A stretch of 64,000 nt of DNA, from positions 45,594,413 to 45,658,412 of the forward strand of contig CM022949.1 in the NCBI GenBank assembly GCA_012931725.1, given 5' to 3'. The stretch comes from Litsea cubeba. Taxonomy: Eukaryota > Streptophyta > Magnoliopsida > Laurales > Lauraceae. Shown here one piece after another: positions 23,273 to 32,899 of this stretch. Positions within the stretch are counted from its first letter, which is position 1. Each line of letters begins with the position of its first letter. The translations under genes were made by a program, and so were the position numbers. The notes beneath the pieces were generated by a model that was given only the letters and a program-made list of their open reading frames with translations, was not told the DNA's origin and did not search any database.

Positions 23273-25986
23273 TGATTTGTCACGACTCGGGCCCGAGATC
23301 TGATTATTTAGGACAAACCCCGAGTCGCAAATACATACTTACTCCCGTAAATCCCGAATTAACCAAAGTTAAAACGAAATCCACAAGGGATATCAAATCA
23401 CATAGACCTGTCAAATGTATAAATTTTACGGAATATATACATTGACGAACATTCATATAACAAGAGTTCTTTAAATTAAAAGTAAAGTTTAATTTACACG
23501 TTCACTATTCTCTACGAAAGTCAACCACTGTAAATTCAAATACAATACAGGGAACTTCTATTTACATTTCAAAATGGTCTACACAAAAACCATCTTCAAA
23601 ATGTTTCTAAACAATTATCTAACTCTTTGGCACTTCGATTCAAGTCCATTCAATCAAACCTCCTGTAGGTATCGGATGGGCTTCATCCGTTGGCGGCGCG
23701 GCCTCTGTAGGACTGACATGGGCAATTGGGCCTGTGATATCATAAATAACACTGTGAACACGACGGCTCAACAATGTATATACAGTTCTATGATAGTACA
23801 TGTATCATATGTAAGAACCTATCAATTTAACAGTTCTATAGCAATTCAATACAATTAACAGTGAATAGTACTAAACAGTAGAGTCAAGTAATAAGAATTA
23901 CTTATGACAGTTATAACAGTATTTATATCAAGTCAGTTCTTCCCAACGAAAGCGGTCAGCATATCTGTAAACACAAATACTAGTCATTCATGTACATTCG
24001 TTATCAGTGTTCATTTGTCAATTATTCAGTGGTTATTTATTGAGTACTCTTTTTATTACATGGCTTATCAATGACTTATCAAATGTGTGGGATTTACCAG
24101 TGTCTTGATCAGAAATAACTGGCATCGCCACGGATCTTCGGAACGCCTCATTCATCTAGTGCAATATGATTATTCATTACATTGTTACATTTAGTAACTG
24201 TTTATTAATTCCATTAATTGAGTGCATTAGGTCAGTATAGCTCAATAATGAGCTAAAGAAACTACATATAGTTTTAGACTAGGAAATCAAATTAAATCCT
24301 ATTCAGACTTCTAACCAATCAGTTGAGTGAACGTTCGTTATCCAATGCACTTGTTATTCTTAATGAACACCACTTTATGTAATATTTGTGCATTAGGATA
24401 ACATTAACTAACACATATGAAGATTTAGACATTAATAAAATCAGACTGTATAAGTTAGGCTTCAATTCAGGAAAATCAGACCTCAAGCTGCACTTTTCCT
24501 CCAGTTCGGTCACCTCGGCGGTTACCTTTCGATTAACCGAAATCTGGAATTCGGCTAACCGAACTGCATTTCGGTCAATCGAACTCACTCGGGTCGACCG
24601 CGATCCACAACCTAAAGCTTCAGAATTTTGATGCTTCCAGGGGGTACTCGGTCAGCTTGTTGCTTGACCCTCGGTTAACCGAAGTCCCCACGTCGGCTCA
24701 CCGAACTCAGTTCGGTCAGCTTTCCAGAAATCTTAGACTTTCTGATACTTCCCATCACCTCGGCACCATTTCGGTTGCCATGCGGCTAGCCAAAATCTCA
24801 ATTTTGGCTATCCGAAATCATTCGGTCAACTACAGTTAGTTTTCCAGAAGCTCAACTTCTGATGGAATTTCTGACCATAATTTTGGTTAGCTCACGGTTG
24901 CCATTCGACTAGCAGAATTCTCAATTTCGGCTAACCAGAATTTGGCGGTTAGTTCATGGCCAGCTTTCCAAAAGCTGATTCTTCTGTGAAATTGAACCTG
25001 AATGAGTTCGGTCAGCAGTTGGGTCACCTGTCAGTTGACCGAACTGCGCCCAGAAGTTCAGTTCAGAACTTCAAAATTTCTGAACTGAATTTCAATATTT
25101 GAGTTTCTTGCGCTCAAATCACTTCAATAACATTCTAAAACATAAGAAAAGTATATACTTGCCTTGTTCGAAGATTAATCGATAAAAAACCCCTTTGTCT
25201 AGCTTGATTCTTGAGATCAAAACCTCTCCAATACACGCCTATTTTCATGAAAATATTGAAGAATGAACTTCTATGAGCTATGAGTGTTACAAGGTCTTCT
25301 AAGCTACTCAATAGAACTTGAAGACTCTAGAAAGAGTTCAAGACACTTGAAATCTTTTGAAGAGAAACTTGAGCTTTCTCTTGAACCCCAATTCCAAGGA
25401 AATCAAAGGAGAAGATGGAGAAGATGAAGTAGATCCACTTCTATATCAAAACCACTTGAATCACTTCAAATCTCAACACTTGATGAATGAAAGAAGGAAG
25501 AAGGAAAGAAAAGGAAACCTAGGGTTTGTTAGAGGGAAAATGAGTGAATGAACTCATTGTAGTTCATCTCAATCCCATATAAGGGATCTTTTTGCAATAA
25601 GGTCTTCCTTTCCTATTTTATTACGATTTGAGTCAAATGAAGGGTCATTGATCCAATTCTCGTCATACAAGTTCGAGTCTTTTTATGAAAATTAACGTAC
25701 TCGTCAAGATACGCGTGTTGGTATCAAGAGTTTCCATATTCGACAAAACACGCGAAGATTCATATTTACGCAAAAGTCCTTCAATTCATTGTTTGAGTCT
25801 CAATTTCAATTCAATTCACTTAATGAGTACATTATCATTTCATTAAGCTTAATTCAATTATTTTAGGCTAATTCCATTCAATTTGGTTATAATCCATCGT
25901 TAGTTTAATTAAACATAGTTAATTAGCTTTAATTTCAATTAGTTAGAGTTAATCTCAATTTACTCGGAACGGGGTCCAACATGATT
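23273..25986 (-). repeat. solo LTR (Tekay-like gypsy) with TGATT duplication
   Basis: On the minus strand it begins TGTTGGACCCCGTTCCGAG and ends GGGCCCGAGTCGTGACA, spanning 23278-25981 (2704 bp), and is flanked by TGATT on both sides (23273-23277 and 25982-25986). Both ends resemble those of the gypsy LTR at 4339 (TGTAAGATCCCGG and ACGTGACA), so a related Tekay-type family is likely. No coding region is attached: it is a solo LTR inside HAK intron 5. It carries its own cluster of CG-containing palindromes at 24500-25050. Confidence 0.88.
24500..25050. promoter_or_regulatory. TCGGTTAACCGA-type palindrome cluster in the solo LTR
   Basis: A perfect 12-bp palindrome is at 24671-24682, with diverged versions (TTCGATTAACCGAA, TTCGGCTAACCGAA, TTCGGTCAATCGAA, CGGTCAGCTT) spread over about 550 bases. 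The layout parallels the clusters in the other LTR families of this window. Function unknown. Confidence 0.5.
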
Positions 25987-26418
25987 GCACCTTAATCTAC
26001 CAAGTACCAACTCAAAACTTGGTACTTTTCATGGTTTGAGTTGACCTGCTTAACTTCTGAGCCGGGTTTAGATTGGCATTTCCGATCCATTTAATAAAGA
26101 CATGGGTTCAGGTTTAGTATATTCAACTTACCTGCGATGGCCAACCCAATCAATCAACCTTTCACCCATAACTACATTGTCATATTTCTTCACATATATG
26201 ATTGAATTTGCATGTGTGATGAATGTCATGAAATTGGATGAAACAGGGGCCGAAGCGTTGTTTGCTGATGTTGGACATTTTTCGGTTCTTTCGATACAGA
26301 TAGGCGCATGTTGTGTCCTTTTTTCCCTCTATTGTGTTAGCAGCATATACAGGCCAAGCTGCATACCTTAGCAAACACAACCTCGACACGGCAAATGCTT
26401 TCTATAAGTCCGTTCCGG

Positions 26419-27013
26419 GTTTGTGTGCATAATAAATAAGCATCTTCTCTACATTCTAATTCATTATTACTTTTAAACAAGACATCAAACTTCTGGGCCT
26501 TTTTATGGATAAGACTTTGTAATCCAATACTTGGGACCAATTGTCCCCTCTAGCTCAGCTGTAAAGGGATAAGGGTGTGTGAGTCAGGGTGCCTAAATAC
26601 TTGGGCTAGACTTGTTTGTTAAATGCTGGTGAGTCATGCCCACGCTCAAGCAGAAAATGGGCGTAAGGGTGTCAATGAGCCAATATTAGCTATGCTCGAG
26701 CTCAGTCTGATTGAACAATGGCTCAACTTTAACTTGTGTCGAGTTGAATCAAGTTAGGCTTGAGCTTGGCTGAAACTTGGCTTGAGTTATGTGTAAGGAT
26801 CAATTTAATCTATGTTGTATATATACATTTGGAGCCAAACCTTTACTAACCAAGCTTGAGCAGGGCAGCTCAGGGCCAAATTGATTAACTTACAAGCCAT
26901 GCTTAAGCTCAAGCCCAGTTGTGATGGGCTGAGCTGGCTTTAATCCTACCAAACGTATTACATGGTCACCTTAATCCAATTCAAGTAATTGACATGATTT
27001 TAATTATGTGTAG
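26419..27013. other. HAK intron 6
   Basis: Contains a stretch starting AAGGGTGTCAATGAGCC (about 26665) with repeated GAGCTTGAGC-like words, similar in style to a degraded hAT-type miniature element. No second terminus was identified. Confidence 0.45.
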
Positions 27014-27268
27014 GCCCTGTATATTGGTATATGTTTGTTGTGGCTGTTTTGGCTGTCACCATAGCCAGTCAAGCATTGATCTCTACATCCTTTTCCATCA
27101 TCCAACAATCCCTCTCACTCGAATGCTTTCCTCGTGTTAAGATTGTCCACACATCCTCAAAGTATGAAGGCCAAGTATACATTTCTGAAATCAACTACAT
27201 ACTAATGTTGGCATGCGTCGGTCTTACCCTGGGATTTAGGGATCTTGTGAAGATCGGCAATGCATACG

Positions 27269-27589
27269 GTATGTAGCCTTCATCTTATTGCCTTACTCTT
27301 TCTGGGTTGTACTTCATGTGTTGTTAAAAGAGACCCATAATTACTTGCAGTGAAGTAGTCAGAATGACATATTGAAAGAAGTATTTAGTGGCAAAATACA
27401 TGGTTTTAAGGCCTAAGATGGCACTAGATGGTTAAACCTAGGTTCAGATTCCCTTTTATAGGTATTCATAGGGATCTCATTCTATTTGGCTACCCATTTT
27501 GATTTTCCACATCTCTTGATTAGGATGGCTAAGTGCCTAGCCATAAAACAAGTTGAATTATACTCAAATTCTTTTAATGCACACATGAT
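27269..27589. other. sequence after the last recognisable HAK exon
   Basis: Begins as an intron (GTATGTAG). No further HAK exon was found here or downstream. Confidence 0.55.
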
Positions 27590-28335
27590 GTTGGTTTTAT
27601 ATCTTTTATTCCAGGTTTACCAAATTGGTTCATTGGGTTAGCCAATGACCCGATCCAGGGTCATGGGTATTTGGTAATTGTACTTGGGCCTTTTTTGGGG
27701 TTAAAAAAGTGGCTATATATATGATGTAATCTATAACCTTAAACTCTATCTCTTGGAGTTTTCCTAACCGCGAGGACTGAAGGAAAGTTGAGTTTCTTTC
27801 CTGTGTATAAAAGCGAGTTTGTCAAATCATGTAAATCTCTATGTGTGATTTTCTCTTTTCTTTTATGGATTGATTGATCGTCGATCACGGTGAGTCACGC
27901 TTCCACACTTGCGCGCTCAGATCTAACGAGTGGTATCAAAGCCCCAACACATGATGGGCCACATGATCTCAATATTAATATATTCTTAATGAGAACCGTC
28001 CATTATGTTTAACTTGTGATAATCATATATTATGAGTTCATCACGGCCGTGTTATGTTGTTGTGCGTGTGCGTGCGAAAACGTGAATAAATCATGCCATA
28101 CGAGAGACAAGGATTTTATGAAGTTCGGGAAAACCACCTATGTCCACAGAAAGATAACAATGACTCTCATGTTAACTCTCTTCAGAGTCTAGGGTTACAG
28201 ATTACATTGAATACATGATTTTTGCTTTTTTGGCTCCCAAGAAAGCCCCTGTACATTGAACAAAATACCATTGATCCTGAACTCGGTCATTGGCTAACCC
28301 AATAGACCACTCCGGTCAAACCCAAAATACAGACA
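27590..28335. repeat. two inverted LTR-like arms around a primer-site-like motif
   Basis: The left arm (about 27590-27930) contains TTCATTGGGTTAGCCAATGA, GATGTAATCTATAACC, a TATA-like GTATAAAAGC and, directly after it, TGGTATCAAAGCC at 27931-27943, matching the Met-tRNA primer site. The right arm (about 28060-28335) holds inverted, diverged counterparts: TCATTGGCTAACCCAATAGA and GGTTACAGATTACATTGA. The best reading is two copies of one Copia-type LTR in head-to-head orientation. Outer ends are approximate. Confidence 0.5.
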
Positions 28336-28435
28336 CAATTAATGAATCCAATCATGAGCATGGTGTTCACCAATACTAACAACAAAATTGGAAATCCTAC
28401 TCATCATACCTTATATTGGGTGGAGCTGTCATGAT

Positions 28436-29961
28436 CAAATGTACTCTTTCCATCGGCCGACCGATTCGATTTCTTGTAATTCGTCTATACCATTGAAGGT
28501 ACCGATCCCGGTGGTAGTCATTAACTTCATCATTTTCTGCATTTACAACATTCATAGCCCTGTTGTTCGTTGTGCACATTTTCTCTCATAGTTTATAGCC
28601 CTCTTGGATAATTTTTTCTCCACCCTCACAGTTGGATGAAATAGAGGAGGGACATGTTGCTTTAATCCAAATTGCTTAAGCACGCGATCAACATTGTGTC
28701 TCTCGACGATCATATAATTGACCATTGTCGCTGCAGATCGAAAAGGGATCTATCCACTTCATTTACACAAGCTTCCAACTTATTGCCAATCAAACTGTAA
28801 GTTATAAAGAACATTTATTATATGTACAAGAATGAACATTGAACAATCTTGAGAAATAACTAACTTAGGCTGTCAATATCTTACGTGTTGAGTTGCCCCC
28901 GAACCTCTCTCACACTTGTGGGAATGTGATGATCCTTCAGTCTTTCTTCCCACATCTTGAACAATGGGAATTCTAATTGAATGTCTTCCAAGTTTTTTTA
29001 TATTGAGCATCCGATCGACATCCTCAATTATGCCCATATCTGTGATGAAAGAAATATATATTTAAAAGGAAAGCAATAACAACTCAAGAACATATATCGA
29101 TATAATGCAATGATTAGGAAATTTGTTTAGTTACCTGTAATAGTTGAAGCGGCCCTGTGACTATCTTTACTCGATCTTTGATTCTCGACGCCCAGGTCAA
29201 GCTCCTATATAGATTTGCTGGGCAAGCAGGCCCCCAAGTATGTGGTTTGAAATCTTCAAAAAGCTCAATCAAGTAAGCATTACCCTTCGAGTCAGAAGTG
29301 TTTGTACAAATCTGAGACAAAATAAGATGAAACAGAAATGCACGTGTGTGCCTGATCTCAGCTGCTTGAGACGGTCTGTTCAGTATTTCTTTGAAGTTGT
29401 CGTGGAACCATTTCAAGTTTATTTGTCCCCCTTGGAATTTAGATGGATCGGGGGCAACACCCAATAGGTCAAGATGTTTTTCCTCTAGAATCATCCAATG
29501 GGACCAAACACGGCCTGTAATAGCAGGCCCATCTATGGGGAGGCCATATATATAGCCACATCCTCCAATGTGACAGTAGCCTCACCCCCAAGAAAGTGGA
29601 AGGTGTTTGTTTCCGGTCTCCATCTTTCGGTAAGCCCATTGATTAGTGCATGGTCTATTTTCATTTTTTCGATTTCAGAGAAATGATGTAGACCTGCTCT
29701 TCTTTTGTATTGTTACATTCTTGTATTCAATGTCCAAGAATCATTTTTAGGATCCCAAGGAATGCAACGTGCTATTTCTGACTCCTATGAAATACAAGAA
29801 AAAGAAATATACAACAATTAAAAGTTAAAGAAATATGATTAAACACTGAGTAATCAAATAAATAGAATGTTCACCTTTCCATCCCATATTTGATTCGAAA
29901 TGTGGTTCTTCTGTTCAAACAATATAGATTTGTCTTCGGGATCAAGGATTAAATCTTGCAT
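28436..29961 (-). pseudogene. plant mobile domain (PMD, MAIN-like) protein, broken
   Basis: The frame starts at the ATG complementary to 29959-29961 (MQDLILDPEDKSILFEQ). Exon 1 runs to 29875, with an intron of about 90 bases (GT at 29874). Exon 2 contains CIPWDPKNDSWTL, MKIDHALINGLTERWRPETN and TFHFLGGEATVTLEDV, the conserved core of the plant mobile domain (PF10536), then after a frameshift near 29540 MILEEKHLDLLGVAPD, HTRAFLFHLILSQICTNTSD and WGPACPANLYRSL. Further down come ERHNVDRVLKQFGLKQHVPP and KKLSKRAINYERKC. Some PMD proteins act in meristem maintenance and silencing; many copies are carried by transposons. Lesions: a stop in exon 2 (after LNTRM), the frameshift, and poor continuity around 28800-29100. 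No transposon ends were identified around it. Confidence 0.75.
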
Positions 29962-32255
29962 CTTTATCACTTAGTATAGAGCTGCACCAAACTATTAAAT
30001 CATATTAATGCTTAGAATTTCAACATGTTAAATGAAATTAATCATAAGAAAAGATAATTCATACTCAGAATGAGGCCCAACTATTGAAAATCCCCTCTGA
30101 AGTTTCCTTGTTTGAGACGATTACTTCCACTAGAAATTGTGTGTTTGTGTGTGTACATGGAAGGACATGGGAAAACAGAGGGATCACTTCATGAAATCTA
30201 AAACTAGTATGACTAGTTACTTGGGTCTGTTCTCTTGGTCCAGTAAGATTTTAGTATGAAAGTGATGCACGAGGCCCAATGGCACCTGAACACTAGGCAC
30301 ACTCGAAAACGACTCCCTTTTGTCGATGGGTGGGACCCACCCTTGAAATCACTAGTATGGGAATAAAATGTTAGCACATATAATGTAGTGGTCCCAAATA
30401 AGTCAACGAATCAACTATCAACACGTAGCACAAGCAAAATCAGAGGCGTATTCCATTTAGGTGAATGGTATGTGTCTGAGCTAGTACCAGGGTTTAAAAT
30501 AACGGTCGTTACCGTTACATGGTATGTGTTTATGTATGAAATCATCACTCCAATTATGAAAGAAGTGGAATGTTGAAGCTCAATTGCCAATGGACACAAA
30601 GTAATTAGTTCATATCATATTAAAATATATCTAAGACATGCTCATGGACACAAACACCCCTCCTATTGTGAAATTCAAAAACAACCACCACTACAAGTAT
30701 AACATGATGAATCTTATATGAAAAAACAACATATGGACATCAACCAGAATGAGCTTATGGAACATTCATTCAAATCAAAAGCACAAGCATGTCCACCATT
30801 ATCATTGAGGAGGCTAAAAGTTAGTATGAAGGTGTAGAGAATATTCGACGAGTAAGTTCTTCATATTCACAAACTTATTTGCTGCAGATCTATATATATA
30901 TATATAATGAGAGTAATAACTTCCATGATATAAACCCATTTCCACTGAGTTGATGGGGAGGTCATAGGTTTTAAGCAGCCATGAAAGTTCACACCAGATG
31001 CAAATTTGACACTTAATGGGCTAAGCATTGAGTTGAGACCATCCAACTGATAAATAGGAAATTACCTAGTAAAGGGTTGCCAGTTACATCATCACTAAAA
31101 TGGGCTGTGCATTTAAGATTGCACTAAAACTATAAGCTACCATCGGCCCAGAAAATTTGTCCAGAAGCAGGTTGGAAGATGGGTGTATAAAGGAAATCCA
31201 AAAAAAAATGGTCATAATCTTTCCATCTATTTTCCTTCCAACCATATGAAGGATAGATGTTGTCAAGTTATCAGTGGCTCTGATTCAGCCACCAGCTTCC
31301 ATTTAAGTGGCAGACTCAAAGGCAACTCTAATATGGCTAAACTATAAGGGGAGTTGCAGGAAGTTACGATGGATTGGTACTATGGAAATGACAAATCTAA
31401 TATGATTAACATCTCAGATGGGAAAAGCAGGAAATTACTTATGCAGGAAAACACTACAGAAAAAAAGTTTAGGCAAACTTGAATATATTAAATGCTCCAA
31501 CTTTCTTATTTTATCTTAATGTTGCTTTGCTGTGCTTGGTTTCTATGCTATTTTCCTTTTTTTTTTTCCGTAAATTGTTACGTGGTGAGTAATTAAACTT
31601 TCAACCAGCTTACATCCAGTTCTTTTAAATATAACTACTCTTTAATTTCTTCTAACAGGAATTTCATCAAACACTTAGCATGCGTTCCTCAATTTGTGAT
31701 GGGTAGTGAACATTATAACAAACTGAATTCAGCAAAACAGTGCACCTTAAAAAGAACACATGACAGGAATTCATTAACATGGTCATCTACAGAGTTCTTT
31801 TACTTCCGAACCTGCAAACCTAATTTTTTCTTATCAGCCATAAAATTAATGACCGGAGTCACATGACTCCCCTTTCTAATATGAAATATAGAAAACAACA
31901 TGATGCCCACTCCCCCAAATACGGATGCTTAGAATTATATCATACCCGAAGCTATTACTTAAACTAAAAGAACATCTTTCAACAACAGAAGACCAACGAA
32001 TCATGGTATTCTAAAACAAAGCCATGATTAAATTAGATATAATCAATCAGCTTCCAAAAATCACCATTCCAAACATCCCACCCACACCAGATCTCAAATC
32101 TTTATGAAGTCAAGAACCCATTTGTGCTCAAGATCATGATGCCCTGTCAAAAATACCGGTAAAGAAACAGCATTTGTGCTCAAGAGCATGATGGTTAAAC
32201 CCATTTGTTCGTTAGTAGACGACTGTATTACCTTCACACGAAGAAGACAAGAAGC
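29962..32255. other. about 2.3 kb with no gene recognised
   Basis: AT-rich, with a TA microsatellite at about 30890-30907. Short open frames (30388-30576, 31084-31266 and others) show no family motif and no conserved composition. Confidence 0.5.
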
Positions 32256-32375
32256 TTGGGCGACCACGCAGGGAGAGAGATGCAACCACGCAGGGGAGAG
32301 AGACTCAGGGAGGAGACCACGCAGGGAGAGAGATGCAGCCACGTAGGGAGAGAGATGCAGGGAGGAGAGAAAGAT
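32256..32375 (+). repeat. minisatellite of CACGCAGGGAGAGAGATGCA units
   Basis: Four to five imperfect copies of a purine-rich unit of about 20-35 bases, CCACGCAGGGAGAGAGA with variable linkers. Minus-strand open frames across it have repetitive composition and are not credible genes. Confidence 0.7.
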
Positions 32376-32899
32376 GTTGTAATGGTTTTTGATGCAGGAT
32401 GAGAAAGGCATAGGAGAGGGACGAACTATCGATTTTATGAGGTTTTTGGACTCTTAAACTTCTCTTGTTTTTTTTTTCATGCGTTTGGGGGGTGTCGAAA
32501 CCAAATCTTGTTTGATGGAAACACCGTCCGCTTCCAATGGGTGTTCTTTCAAATCTCACCCATTGTGGTATTCTTTATTTTCCCATCTCAATAGGTGTTC
32601 AAATTTTGGTGTGAAAATGAGTCAATTTTCACACCATTTTCACATCTCATTTACACACAGGATGCATAAATAATTGTACACAAACATAACTGATGCGTAA
32701 GTGTTACACATATTCTCGATTTACATATGTAAATGTGCGTAGACAAACGACCCGTAAGGCTTAGATCTAAGACTTTTTGGTGGATTTATTTGTGGGGAAA
32801 GCTAATCAAAGTCAAAAGACATCTTTGGTAAGCTCGTTTTTTTTTTATGTTTTGAAGTTATTTTCAAGATTCAACATCAAAATACCTTAGAGGTGGTTG
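32376..32899. other. no gene recognised
   Basis: Low-complexity and AT-rich. Probably the flank or the left end of the hAT element that follows. Confidence 0.45.

Larger units (their letters stand above)
14488..27268 (+). pseudogene. HAK/KUP potassium transporter, broken and missing its last exon(s)
   Basis: HAK/KUP/KT proteins move potassium, usually with protons, across the plasma membrane or tonoplast. Seven exons can be placed with GT-AG introns in consistent phase: 14488-14669, 15988-16209, 21218-21465, 22511-22561, 22845-23105, 26247-26418 and 27014-27268. Family motifs in order: RRYDSLDIEA, IIYGDIGTSPLYVY, DDILGVLSL, NDNGEG joined across an intron to GTFALYS, GTSMVIGDGVITPCIS, VLSAVGGIKEA, VQRFGTEKVGYIFAP, GAEALFADVGHFS, QSLSLECFPRVKIVHTS and KYEGQVYISEINY. 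Lesions: a 38-bp tandem duplication shifting frame in exon 1, frameshifts in exon 2 (near 16090), exon 3 (near 21380) and exon 6 (an extra T near 26320). The final membrane helices and cytosolic tail were not found downstream of 27268. Introns 2 and 5 are swollen by transposons. It cannot make a full-length transporter as written. Confidence 0.9.
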
